Source of the DNA: an uncultured Propionivibrio sp.
GTDB taxonomy: Bacteria; Pseudomonadota; Gammaproteobacteria; Burkholderiales; Rhodocyclaceae
DNA length: 64,000 nucleotides
Direction of reading: 5' to 3'
NCBI RefSeq assembly: GCF_963666255.1
Contig: NZ_OY762657.1
Coordinates: 310,001-374,000 of the forward strand
Every line of letters begins with the position of its first letter. Position 1 is the stretch's first letter. Under the pieces are notes generated by a model, which ran no database searches, was not told the DNA's origin, and saw only the letters and a program-made list of their open reading frames with translations. The translations under genes were made by a program, and so were the position numbers. Below, piece after piece: positions 36,702 through 45,733 of the stretch.

Positions 36702-37247
36702 CTACCAGGCGCTCAGATCCTCCTTCACGCGCTCCTCGACCTGCAGATCGGGATTGAGAATCAGGGCCAGTTCGATATACATGTTCTTGATCGTATAGAC
36801 GAGCATGATCGCGCCGCAGATCGGCATGCACATGTACAACCATTTCTTCGACATCGCGAAAGCCGTCGTCTGCTCCTCGGTGCTGAGCGTCAGATCGAGC
36901 GAGTATTTGAAGAAGATGGCGATGAAAATCAACGAAATCAGTTCGACCAGCAGGCGATAGAAGAAGCGCAGACGCACGCTGGCGATATATTTCGAGATCC
37001 AGTCGCCGACGCTGAAGTGCTGATGCTCCATCCACACCACCGCCGCCCCGTAGAACACCAGCGCCGCGAACATCAGTTCCAGCACCTCGTCGAACCAGTG
37101 CATCGACATGAACGGATAAAAGCGGACGACCATGCTGAGCGTCAGGATCACGGTCATGGCACCCAGCAGCAAAATGCAGAACCAGCGCATGGCCTTGACC
37201 AGCATCTTGTCGATCTTTGTCAGCGAATCTATGACAGTCTGTTTCAT
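36702..37247 (-). CDS. dctQ: TRAP transporter small permease subunit (set 3)
   Basis: 181 residues, four membrane spans, family segment HWFDEVLELMFAALVFYGAA. Preceded by AAGGAAT. It is the last gene of the P-M-Q set; the cytoplasmic tail is longer and more acidic (VEERVKEDLSAW) than in sets 1 and 2. Confidence 0.88.
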   Translation of the reverse strand: MKQTVIDSLTKIDKMLVKAMRWFCILLLGAMTVILTLSMVVRFYPFMSMHWFDEVLELMFAALVFYGAAVVWMEHQHFSVGDWISKYIASVRLRFFYRLLVELISLIFIAIFFKYSLDLTLSTEEQTTAFAMSKKWLYMCMPICGAIMLVYTIKNMYIELALILNPDLQVEERVKEDLSAW

Positions 37248-37276
37248 TGCGATTCCTTGAATAATTCGTATGCCAA

Positions 37277-38572
37277 TCAGTTACCCGGTCCCATCAGCCA
37301 GTCCGGAACGCACAACGCGATTTCGGGAACGAAGGCGCAGAGAATGGTGACTGCGAGGATGGCCAGCAGGTGCGGCATGCTCTCATAGGCGAGTTTCCAG
37401 ACCCCTATCTTGGCGAAGCTATCGACCGCGAACAGGCACATGCCGACCGGCGGTGTCATGTTGCCGATCATGATCAGCAGCGTCATGACGACACCAAAGT
37501 TCACCATATCGACGCCGTACATCGGACAGAGCTTCATGAAAATCGGCAGCGTGATCAGGAAGATGGCATTGCCGTCGATGAAGCAACCGAGCACCAGGAC
37601 AATGGCGATGACGATCCAGATGAAGCCGGCCGGGGTCGTCCCGAGCGCCAGCAACTGCGCGATCAGCGTGTCCGGAATCCGCTCGAAGATGACAAACCAG
37701 CCGAAGAAGTTGGCCGTCGCGATGATGAACATGAGTCCGCAGGTCTGCTTGATCGTCGTGAACAACACGTCGGGCAGATCCTTGAGCTTGAGGTCCTTGT
37801 AGTAGAAACCAAGACCGAGCGCGTACAGCGAGGCGACCACCGCCGCTTCGGTCGGCGTGAAAAATCCCGTCATCATGCCGCCGATGATGATGATCGGCGC
37901 CATCAGCGGGAAAAATGCGCGCTTGGTGGCGACCCAGAGCTTCGGCCAGTAATCGCTTGTCAATTGATCGCAGGGCAAACCGCGCGGACCCGCCATCAGG
38001 TAGATGGCCAGCATCATCGCACCGCCCATGACAATGCCCGGCAGGCATCCGGCCAGGAACAACCGGGTGATCGAGACGCTGGTGATGGCGCCATAGAGCA
38101 CGAAGGGAATCGACGGCGGAATCACCGGACCGAGCGTCGACGCGCCGACCACGATCGCCGCCGCAACGCCATCGGGATAACCGGCGCGCTTCATCGAAGC
38201 GTACTGGACGCGCCCCATGCCGGCCGCATCGGCAATCGCCGATCCGGAAATGCCGGACATGATCATCGCGGCAACGATGCTGACCTGGCCAACACCGCCC
38301 TTGACGTGCCCGACAAGGGCGCGGGCGAAGCCGAACAACCGGTCCGTGGTGCCGCCGGTGTTCATCAGATTGCCGGCAAGGATGAAGAAGGGAATCGCCA
38401 GCAGCGTGAATCCCGTCGTTCCGAAATACATGCGCTGGGGCAGCAAGGTGAGGAAATTCACCTGCCCCTGCGCAACGAAGAAAATGACAGCGGTAAGACC
38501 GATGGCGACGGCGATCGGCACATCGATCATCAGCAGGACAAGCAATACGGCAAAAATGGCAAGCGTCAGCAT
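37277..38572 (-). CDS. dctM: TRAP transporter large permease subunit (set 3)
   Basis: 431 residues, about 12 membrane spans. Signatures: IPFFILAGNLMNTGGTTDR, SGISGSAIADAAGMGRVQY and GFFTPTEAAVVASLYALG. It lies 104 bp after dctP with a hairpin in between, and 29 bp before dctQ. Confidence 0.92.
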   Translation of the reverse strand: MLTLAIFAVLLVLLMIDVPIAVAIGLTAVIFFVAQGQVNFLTLLPQRMYFGTTGFTLLAIPFFILAGNLMNTGGTTDRLFGFARALVGHVKGGVGQVSIVAAMIMSGISGSAIADAAGMGRVQYASMKRAGYPDGVAAAIVVGASTLGPVIPPSIPFVLYGAITSVSITRLFLAGCLPGIVMGGAMMLAIYLMAGPRGLPCDQLTSDYWPKLWVATKRAFFPLMAPIIIIGGMMTGFFTPTEAAVVASLYALGLGFYYKDLKLKDLPDVLFTTIKQTCGLMFIIATANFFGWFVIFERIPDTLIAQLLALGTTPAGFIWIVIAIVLVLGCFIDGNAIFLITLPIFMKLCPMYGVDMVNFGVVMTLLIMIGNMTPPVGMCLFAVDSFAKIGVWKLAYESMPHLLAILAVTILCAFVPEIALCVPDWLMGPGN

Positions 38573-38624
38573 GAAATTAATCCCGAAACGGCCAGACTGA
38601 ACAAATCAGTGAATAACGAAGGTA

Positions 38625-38660
38625 GAAAAAAGGCGGGACTCCCTTCGGTCGCCCCGCCTT
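38625..38660 (-). terminator. Intra-operon hairpin with U-tract between dctP and dctM (set 3)
   Basis: AAGGCGGG / CCCGCCTT stem around a 15-base loop, followed on the minus strand by TTTTTCT. It stands 17 bp past the dctP stop and before dctM. It would end most transcripts, or protect their 3' ends, after the binding-protein gene. Confidence 0.7.
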
Positions 38661-38676
38661 CAATGCGCGCTATCCC

Positions 38677-39654
38677 TTACTTCGCGCTCTTTTCGACGAT
38701 GTCCATGAAGCGCTTGAAGTTATCCGCGCCGACACGCGCCTTGACCTTGTCCCAGGCCGGACCCATCGCGGCCTTCCACGGACCGAGGTCCGGACGCGCG
38801 ATGACGATGCCCTTGGTCGTTTCGAGGTCCTTGAGTTGCGCCGTTTCGGCATCGCGCAAGGCCTTGCGTGCCGCCTTGGCGGCCGTGATCGACTCTTCGG
38901 TGACGATCTTCTGTTGCGCCGGGGTCAGCTTGTCCCAGCTCTTCTTGTTGACCACATGCACCATCGAGCTGTAGGTGTAGTTGAGGATCGACATGTACTT
39001 CTGCGTCTCGTAGAGCTTGAGGTCGTAGATCGTGCCGACCGGATTTTCCTGGCCGTCGACGACGCCCTGCTTCATCGCCATGACGAGCTCGGCGAAGGCG
39101 ATCGTCACCGCATTGCCGCCCGCGGCTTCAACGAAGGCCTGGTAGGCGAAGGCCGGCGGCGTGCGGATCTTCATGCCCTTGAGGTCGGCCGGCGTGTTCA
39201 CCGGCTTCTTCGAGTTGGTCAGCTGGCGGAAGCCCCATTCCCAGTCGGAAACGTGCACCAGGCCCTTCTTGAGCAGTTCCGGCTCGGCCCATTTCTTGAA
39301 CTCGCCGTCGATGACCTTGTCGGCCATGGCGTAGTCCTTGAAGGCGAACGGCGTGCTGATGACGTCATAGAAGGGCAGATGCTTGGCCAGCTGGTCCTGC
39401 CCCGACAGGCTCATGTCGACGGCGCCGAGCATGACCTGTTCGAGCACTTCGGGGGGCGAACCGAGCGCGTTGTTGCCGAACAGCGAAATCTTCACTTCGC
39501 CGTTGGTGCGCTGCTCGACGTTCTTCTTGAACTGCACGGCGGCAATGCCGCATGGATGCGTGTCGGAGGCGAAATGCCCCAACTTCAGCTCGACGGCGGC
39601 GAGGGCCGTACTCGTCCCCCATACCATCATCATGGCCAATGCGAATTTCTTCAT
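38677..39654 (-). CDS. dctP: TRAP transporter solute-binding protein (set 3)
   Basis: 325 residues from the ATG at 39654, preceded by AAAGGGG. Signal peptide to TALAAVE (about 20). The substrate Arg lies in MKIRTPPAFAYQAF; AFAELVMAMKQGVVDGQENP is canonical. First gene of the set, with its own strong promoter at 39733-39760. No catabolic gene accompanies this set, so its substrate is less constrained than for sets 1 and 2. Confidence 0.92.
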   Translation of the reverse strand: MKKFALAMMMVWGTSTALAAVELKLGHFASDTHPCGIAAVQFKKNVEQRTNGEVKISLFGNNALGSPPEVLEQVMLGAVDMSLSGQDQLAKHLPFYDVISTPFAFKDYAMADKVIDGEFKKWAEPELLKKGLVHVSDWEWGFRQLTNSKKPVNTPADLKGMKIRTPPAFAYQAFVEAAGGNAVTIAFAELVMAMKQGVVDGQENPVGTIYDLKLYETQKYMSILNYTYSSMVHVVNKKSWDKLTPAQQKIVTEESITAAKAARKALRDAETAQLKDLETTKGIVIARPDLGPWKAAMGPAWDKVKARVGADNFKRFMDIVEKSAK

Positions 39655-39732
39655 TGCAATCCCCTTTGCTGGACCCGGTTTATTTGTATGGCAGAACACA
39701 GCCCTGCCACGCTTGAAATTACTTATCGGGTG

Positions 39733-39760
39733 AGTATAGGAGCTGGCCAAACCCTGTCAA
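39733..39760 (-). promoter_or_regulatory. Strong predicted sigma70 promoter of TRAP set 3
   Basis: On the minus strand a perfect TTGACA (39760-39755) and TATACT (39738-39733) are 16 bp apart, about 79 bp upstream of the dctP start. Confidence 0.7.
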
Positions 39761-39807
39761 GTGGTCAGGCCGAAAACGCCGGCGGAAAAATTGCCAAATA
39801 AACCGAT

Positions 39808-41973
39808 TCAGCGACCTTCGGCGAGGGCCAGCCAGGAGGGGTCGGGCCAGCGGGCGACCCAGCCGGGCACGTCTTCCGCCGGCATCGGCCGGGCAATGCC
39901 GTAACCCTGGAACTGATGACATCCGAGACTGAGCAGCAACCTGGCGTGCTCAAGCGTTTCCACCCCTTCGGCGACGACCTGGCGATCGAAGGCACTGGCC
40001 AGTCCAATCACGCCGGAGACGATGGCGAGGTCACCCTTGTCTTCCATCATGTTGCGGATGAAGGACTGGTCGATCTTCAGCGTATCGGCCGACAGGGCGC
40101 GCAGGTAGGTCAGCGAGGAATAGCCGGTGCCGAAATCGTCGAGCGAAAAGCCGACGCCATGCGCACGGCAGGCGACGATGACCCGCTCGACATGTTCGAT
40201 GTTGTCGAGACGCGAGCTCTCCAGCACCTCGATCTCCAGACTGCCGGTCGGTACCTCGGGATGTGCGGCGAGCAAGGCCTGCAGGCGCTCGATGAAATCG
40301 TTCTGGAGCAGGTGCTGGGCGGCGATATTGACGCTGACGCACAACGCAAGCCCCTGCGTGCGCCAGCGCGCGACCTGCGCCAGCGCCTCGCCGATCACCC
40401 AGTCGCCCAGATCGACGGCAAAAGCGTCTTCCTCGATCGCCGGCAGGAATGCGCCCGGCGGCAACAGGCCGCGTTCCGGATGACTCCAGCGGATCAGCGC
40501 CTCGACACCGGTGATCGTCCGCGTTTCGAGGTCGACCTTCGGCTGGTAGTAAAGAACGAATTCCCGACGCGACAAGGCAGCGCGCATCAGCTCGATGCTT
40601 TCGTACTGTTCCCGCACGCGGCGGTCGCCTTCGGCGTCGAACAGCTCCTGCCGCCCCTTGCCGAGCTGCTTGGCGCGCATCATCGACTGGTCGGCATGGC
40701 GCAGCAGGGTGTCGGCGTCGGCACTGTCCTGAGGATAGATCGTCACGCCAATGCTGGCGCTCACGGTGATGACAGCGGTATCGGAAACGAAGGGTTCGGA
40801 CAGCCGCGCGCTGACGTTGTCGAGGAAGGCCGTCAACTCCATGTGGCTGTTGATGCCAAGCACGAGCAGCACGAATTCGTCTCCGCCGACGCGCGCCAGC
40901 GTGTCGCCGCCGCGCAGGCAGCCGCGCAGGCATTCGGCCGTATTGATCAGCAGATGGTCGCTGATCTCCTGGCCGTGGGCCGCGTTGAGCGAGGCAAAGC
41001 CATCGAGGTCGATATAGCAGACCGCCATCCAGCAACCCGTCTGTTTCGCCTGCGCCACGCCCTGGCGAATTCGCTCGGTCAGCAGCATGCGGTTCGGCAG
41101 GCCCGTCAGCGCATCGTAATGCAACGAGAATTCGAGTTTCAGCCGGTGTTCGCGCGCTTCCAGCCGCAACTGTTCCTCGATCTTGCGGCGTTCGGTGATG
41201 TCCTGCAGCATCAGGATGTGCGCCCGGCAGCCCGGATAGGCAACGCACTGGACGATGCCCTCGGTCTCGACCTGGCGGCCATCGGCATGCGAGAGGCGCA
41301 GGTGCCCGGTCAGGACCGCTTCCTCGGAATGCTCGGTCAGGTTCCGCGACAGCGCCCGCATCGCATCGCGCTGCTCACGCTCAAGCATGAAGCCGAGCGA
41401 ACTGCCGACCCACCGTTGGCGCGGATAGCCGAGCATGCGCGTGCAGGCGCCATTGACCTCGACGATCTTCCAGGTGTCGGCGTCATAGACAATGACGGCC
41501 AGCGGACTGTCCTCGAAGAGCACGCGGTAACGCGCCTCGCTCTCTTCGAGCGCCCGCGTGCGTTCGGCCACCCGGCGCTCAAGATCGCGCTTGATGCCGT
41601 TGAGCTCAAGATGGGTTCTGACGCGTGCCAGCACCTCTTCGGCCTGGAAGGGCTTGGTCACGTAGTCGATGCCGCCGGCGCCGAACGCCATGACTTTGTC
41701 CTCGACCTCGTTCATCGCGCTGATGAAGATCACCGGGATATCGCGGGTGGCCACGTCGGCCTTGAGCCGGCGACACACCTCGAAGCCGCTCATCTCCGGC
41801 ATCTTGACGTCGAGCAGGACGAGATCCGGCCGCCGCTTGGCCACCGCGCGCAAGGCGACATCGCCCGACAGTGCCGCATGCACGCGGAAAGGTTCGCGCC
41901 TGAGGATATCGCTCAGCACCTGCAGGTTGATGGGATTGTCATCAACCACGAGGATATCGGCGCGATCATCCAT
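39808..41973 (-). CDS. REC-PAS-GGDEF-EAL c-di-GMP signalling protein
   Basis: 721 residues. Receiver domain 1-125 (phospho-acceptor D55 in LLDVKMPEMSG), a PAS region about 145-265, GGDEF about 285-440 and EAL about 460-710. The GGDEF site is intact (G363-F367), with an RGGD product-inhibition site five residues before it (354-357). The EAL site is intact (491-493), and DDFGTGYSS is present. Both synthesis and breakdown of c-di-GMP are therefore possible. Its ATG abuts the cheB stop (TGA then ATG), so it ends the chemotaxis operon and may be phosphorylated by CheA. Confidence 0.9.
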   Translation of the reverse strand: MDDRADILVVDDNPINLQVLSDILRREPFRVHAALSGDVALRAVAKRRPDLVLLDVKMPEMSGFEVCRRLKADVATRDIPVIFISAMNEVEDKVMAFGAGGIDYVTKPFQAEEVLARVRTHLELNGIKRDLERRVAERTRALEESEARYRVLFEDSPLAVIVYDADTWKIVEVNGACTRMLGYPRQRWVGSSLGFMLEREQRDAMRALSRNLTEHSEEAVLTGHLRLSHADGRQVETEGIVQCVAYPGCRAHILMLQDITERRKIEEQLRLEAREHRLKLEFSLHYDALTGLPNRMLLTERIRQGVAQAKQTGCWMAVCYIDLDGFASLNAAHGQEISDHLLINTAECLRGCLRGGDTLARVGGDEFVLLVLGINSHMELTAFLDNVSARLSEPFVSDTAVITVSASIGVTIYPQDSADADTLLRHADQSMMRAKQLGKGRQELFDAEGDRRVREQYESIELMRAALSRREFVLYYQPKVDLETRTITGVEALIRWSHPERGLLPPGAFLPAIEEDAFAVDLGDWVIGEALAQVARWRTQGLALCVSVNIAAQHLLQNDFIERLQALLAAHPEVPTGSLEIEVLESSRLDNIEHVERVIVACRAHGVGFSLDDFGTGYSSLTYLRALSADTLKIDQSFIRNMMEDKGDLAIVSGVIGLASAFDRQVVAEGVETLEHARLLLSLGCHQFQGYGIARPMPAEDVPGWVARWPDPSWLALAEGR

Positions 41974-43032
41974 TCACAGCGCTCCCGGTCCCTTCATGAT
42001 GGCGCCGGCCAGCGAGGTCAGCGGCAGGCTGCGATCGACGCCGCCGTGCTTGACCGCTTCGCGCGGCATGCCATAGACGACGCAGCTCGCCTCGTCCTGC
42101 GCCAGCGTGTAGGCGCCGGCGTCGTGCATTTCCTTCATCCCCCGCGCGCCGTCGTCGCCCATGCCGGTCATGATCACGCCCATGGCATTCTTGCCGGCAT
42201 ATTTGGCAACCGAGCGGAAGAGCACATCGACCGAAGGCCGGAAGCGATTGACGAGCGGTCCGTCCTTGATCTCGACCTGATACTGCGCGCCGCTGCGCAC
42301 CAGCTGCATGTGCTTGCCGCCCGGCGCGATGAGCGCCTGCCCCGGCAGGACGCGCTGGCCGTGCTTGGCCTCGAAGACCGAGATCTCGCAGAGCTTGTCG
42401 AGCCGCGCCGCGAACGACGCCGTATAGCGTTCCGGCATATGCTGGACGATGACGAGGCCGGGACAGACACGCGGCAGCTCGGTGAGCAGGACTTCGAGCG
42501 CGACGGTACCGCCGGTCGAGGTGCCGACGGCGACGATGCGCTCGGTCGTCTGCGCCATCGCCGAGGTGACCGCCGGCCGCGGATGCGGCTGCCGGCACAG
42601 CTGCGTGCCGGTACGCACCGCGCCCATGTTGGCGCGCGCCGCCGACTTGACGGCGACGATGAGGTCGTCAGCGGCATTCTGCAGAAAGCCCTCGACGCCC
42701 AGCGTCGGCTTGGTGATGATGCTGACGGCACCGGCAGCCAGCGCCTGCAGGGTCGTCTCGGCGCCTTCGGTCGTCAGCGACGAGCAGACCACCACCGGCG
42801 TCGGCCGCTCGGCCATGAGCTGTCCGAGGAAGGTGACGCCGTCCATGCGCGGCATCTCGATGTCGAGCGTGATGACGTCGGGCCAGTCCCGGCGCATCTT
42901 TTCGATGGCGAACAGGGGATCCGGCGCCGTGCCGATGACCTTGATATCCGGATCGCGCTCCAGCACCGCGGTCATCACCTTGCGTACCACCGCCGAATCG
43001 TCCACCACCATGACGCGGATTGGCTTACCCAT
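41974..43032 (-). CDS. cheB: Chemotaxis protein-glutamate methylesterase/glutaminase CheB (cluster A)
   Basis: 352 residues; the ATG at 43032 is six bases from GGGAG, and the ATG at 43035 is an alternative. Receiver domain about 1-125 ([10 protein letters not shown]). Catalytic domain about 160-350 with Ser in [12 protein letters not shown], His in IVQHMP and Asp in MGDDGARGM. It removes methyl groups from, and deamidates, MCPs when phosphorylated by CheA. Paralogue of the CheB at 60131. No cheR occurs in this cluster; the only cheR is in cluster B. Confidence 0.95.
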   Translation of the reverse strand: MGKPIRVMVVDDSAVVRKVMTAVLERDPDIKVIGTAPDPLFAIEKMRRDWPDVITLDIEMPRMDGVTFLGQLMAERPTPVVVCSSLTTEGAETTLQALAAGAVSIITKPTLGVEGFLQNAADDLIVAVKSAARANMGAVRTGTQLCRQPHPRPAVTSAMAQTTERIVAVGTSTGGTVALEVLLTELPRVCPGLVIVQHMPERYTASFAARLDKLCEISVFEAKHGQRVLPGQALIAPGGKHMQLVRSGAQYQVEIKDGPLVNRFRPSVDVLFRSVAKYAGKNAMGVIMTGMGDDGARGMKEMHDAGAYTLAQDEASCVVYGMPREAVKHGGVDRSLPLTSLAGAIMKGPGAL

Positions 43033-43134
43033 CATTCACTCCCGTTATCGATCCTGCCCAAATTGTTTCAATTCATTCTGCATGACAACGAATTGACGTC
43101 GATCGTTCCCCGCGCGATGCGCATGCTCGTCGCA

Positions 43135-45057
43135 TCAGAACTTGACGAAGTCCTTCAACTCCGACGCCGGCGGCACCTTGCCAGCGACCGGAACCGGCGA
43201 CGGCACGGCAATCGTGGCATCGACGGTGGCAAGTCCGGCAAAGCCTTCCTGGCCGGACACCTTGAAGCGCGACATCAGCTGCTTGAGACTTTCGGCCTGC
43301 GCGTTCATTTCCTCGGCCGTCGCCGACAACTCTTCCGAAGCCGCCGCGTTCTGCTGCGTCACGCTGTTGAGCTGCGTCATCGCCTGGCTGATCTGCCCGG
43401 CGCCGGTGGTCTGCTCTTCCGATGCCGCCGTGATTTCCCGCACCAGCTCGGCCGTCTTGCGGATCGACGGCAGCATCGTCTCCAGCAGGTTGCCGGCCTG
43501 CTCGGCCTGCTCGACGCTGCTCGCCGCCAACTCGCCGATTTCCTGCGCCGCCACCTGCGAGCGCTCGGCCAGCTTGCGCACTTCCGCCGCCACCACGGCA
43601 AAGCCCTTGCCGTGCTCACCGGCCCGCGCCGCCTCGATCGCCGCATTGAGCGCCAGGAGATCGGTGCGATAGGCGATGTCGTCGATGATCGAGATCCGCC
43701 CGGCAATCGACTTCATCGCGTCCACCGTCGATTTCACCGCCACACCGCCCGACAACGCGTCCTGCGACGCCTGATGGGCGATGCCGTCGGTCGTCTTGGC
43801 GTTGTCGGTATTCTGCGCGATCGATGCCGACATCTGCTCGACCGCCGCCGTCGTCTCTTCGAGGCTCGCCGCCTGCTCCGACGTCGCTTGCGACAGCGCC
43901 TGTGAGGTTGCCGCCACCTGCGACGAGGCGCTCGTCAGCTCACCTGCCGAAATACGGATTTCATCGACGATCTGGCGCAGGCGCAGCACCATGTTGCGCA
44001 TGGCGCTCATCAGGCGCCCGGTTTCGTCGGAAGATGTCACGGCCACCTCTACCGTCAGATCGCCCTCGGCAATGCGGAAGGCAGCCTGCATCGCCGCCTG
44101 CACCGGAGCAATGACCTGCCGTCGCAACAGAACAACGAGTAATGCGATCAGCAGGACGCAGGCCAGCACGCCGACTGCGGCGATCTCGCCGATCCGATCG
44201 CGGCTGATTTCGCTGACTTCGCGGTGCGGATAAGCAGCGAAGACACTGAAGCCCCAGGCCGGGAAGTCTTCCTTGAGCACGTCCCATCCGCCGCCGGCGG
44301 ACTTGACCGTCTTGACGACGGCATCATCGTCGACATGTCCCGAGCGGAAGCGAACCTTGTCATGATCGTCGACAATGGCGATGAAGCCGCTCGCCAGCAG
44401 CCGCGTGGCGCCGACGATCTCCTTCAGCGCCGCCATGTCGACCTTGTAGCCGACGTACCAGATGCCGATCGTCTGCCCCTGTGCGTCGCGGATCGGCTCG
44501 TAGCCGGTGATGTAGGGATTACCCAGAATATCGACCTTGCCGTAGAACGCCTGCCCCTTGAGGATGGCGGCAATCGCCTTGCCGGCCGGATCGAGAACGG
44601 TACCGATGGCGCGTTCGCCTTCGGTCTTCACGTTCGTCGAGACGCGCACGAATTCGTCGCCATGACGGACGAAGAGCGTCGCCGTTCCTCCCATCGCCCG
44701 GACGACGCCGTCGACGAGCTCGTACTGGAGGTTCTGCGGCTTGCCGCCGAACATCAGGCCCGGCACCGTCTTGCCCCTGACCGCGACCGCCGGCCCCAGC
44801 GTCGCCGCGCCAAGCACCCGGCTGCGCTCGATCAGAATGTTCATGGCCGCCCGCGTCTGCTGGTTCATCAGCGCATCGGTCACGCCCATCAACTCGTTGA
44901 CGCCCCGCATCTGCCGCCGCGCCTGCGCCGCGATTTCCCGGTCGATACGCTGCGCCTCGCTCAGCGAAAAAGCCGTCGCCCCGGCCGCCACCAGCGCCAC
45001 GACCAGTACCGACACCGGCACGATGAAACGCAGCAGCAAACTGTTCTTGATTCTCAT
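43135..45057 (-). CDS. Methyl-accepting chemotaxis protein with Cache-type sensor
   Basis: 640 residues. Membrane span about 8-30; periplasmic Cache region about 35-285 (fits the Cache_3/Cache_2 fusion type, [20 protein letters not shown]); second span about 293-315; HAMP about 315-370; signalling hairpin with the tip [20 protein letters not shown]. The C-terminal pentapeptide DFVKF after a flexible linker fits the aromatic-x-x-aromatic docking tail for CheR/CheB. Located between cheW and cheB. Ligand unknown. Confidence 0.93.
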   Translation of the reverse strand: MRIKNSLLLRFIVPVSVLVVALVAAGATAFSLSEAQRIDREIAAQARRQMRGVNELMGVTDALMNQQTRAAMNILIERSRVLGAATLGPAVAVRGKTVPGLMFGGKPQNLQYELVDGVVRAMGGTATLFVRHGDEFVRVSTNVKTEGERAIGTVLDPAGKAIAAILKGQAFYGKVDILGNPYITGYEPIRDAQGQTIGIWYVGYKVDMAALKEIVGATRLLASGFIAIVDDHDKVRFRSGHVDDDAVVKTVKSAGGGWDVLKEDFPAWGFSVFAAYPHREVSEISRDRIGEIAAVGVLACVLLIALLVVLLRRQVIAPVQAAMQAAFRIAEGDLTVEVAVTSSDETGRLMSAMRNMVLRLRQIVDEIRISAGELTSASSQVAATSQALSQATSEQAASLEETTAAVEQMSASIAQNTDNAKTTDGIAHQASQDALSGGVAVKSTVDAMKSIAGRISIIDDIAYRTDLLALNAAIEAARAGEHGKGFAVVAAEVRKLAERSQVAAQEIGELAASSVEQAEQAGNLLETMLPSIRKTAELVREITAASEEQTTGAGQISQAMTQLNSVTQQNAAASEELSATAEEMNAQAESLKQLMSRFKVSGQEGFAGLATVDATIAVPSPVPVAGKVPPASELKDFVKF

Positions 45058-45163
45058 GGGCTTAACCCTCTTTTCCTGACACCCCGCCCGGGCGCATTAC
45101 ATTCGCATTGAGGGCCCCTGGCCGACGCCGGGGCACCCCGTCCTGCGACGCTCACTCATTCAT

Positions 45164-45724
45164 TCATTCATTCTGTGCATCGACCGCCTTGATCGCCGCC
45201 ATCTCCTCGATCGACAGCGCCCGGCCGACGTCGAGAATGATGATGAACTTGCCATTGACGCGCGCCATCCCCTCGATGAACTCGGTATTGACGCGGGTAC
45301 CGAAGCTCGGCGCCGGTTCGACATTGGCGGCATCGATCTCCATCACCGCATTGACGCCATCGACCATCAGTCCGAGCACATGCGTCGCGCCCTCGTGCTG
45401 CACCTCGACGATGACGATGCAGGTGCGCTTGCCGACACCGGTCGCCTCACGGCCAAAGCGGATGGCGAGGTCGATGACCGGTACCACCGAGCCGCGCAGG
45501 TTGATGACGCCGCGCACCGACGGCGGCATCATCGGAACACTCGTCGGCACGCTGTATTCGATGATTTCCCGGATACGCAGGATATCGATCGCGAATACCT
45601 CGTCGGACAGGCGGAACGCCAGGTACAACTGCTCCGCGCCAACACCTTGCGAGACCAGATTGCCGCCCGGATTCGACGACACAGGGGACGACACCGCGCC
45701 CGCAACAGCAACATCCGTAGTCAT
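45164..45724 (-). CDS. cheW: Chemotaxis coupling protein CheW
   Basis: 186 residues. The CheW fold spans about 30-175 (YLAFRLSDEVFAIDILRIRE; PPSVRGVINLRGSVVPVIDL; LGLMVDGVNAVMEI). It links MCPs to CheA. A Ser/Gly-rich N-terminal 28 residues precede the domain. Preceded by GAGGAGACATC. It lies between two MCP genes and is the only cheW in the window. An ATGA tetranucleotide run covers its stop and the following bases. Confidence 0.94.
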   Translation of the reverse strand: MTTDVAVAGAVSSPVSSNPGGNLVSQGVGAEQLYLAFRLSDEVFAIDILRIREIIEYSVPTSVPMMPPSVRGVINLRGSVVPVIDLAIRFGREATGVGKRTCIVIVEVQHEGATHVLGLMVDGVNAVMEIDAANVEPAPSFGTRVNTEFIEGMARVNGKFIIILDVGRALSIEEMAAIKAVDAQNE

Positions 45725-45733
45725 GATGTCTCC

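Noticed and set aside
39916-43905. Plus-strand open frame of 1329 codons opposite the GGDEF/EAL, cheB and MCP genes
   Set aside because: Same cause: mirror frame of highly biased coding sequence, crossing three real gene boundaries, with low-complexity composition and no ribosome site of note.
45160-45178. ATGA tetranucleotide run at the end of cheW as a phase-variable tract
   Set aside because: The stop codon falls at the start of the run on the coding strand, so gain or loss of units would not change the protein.
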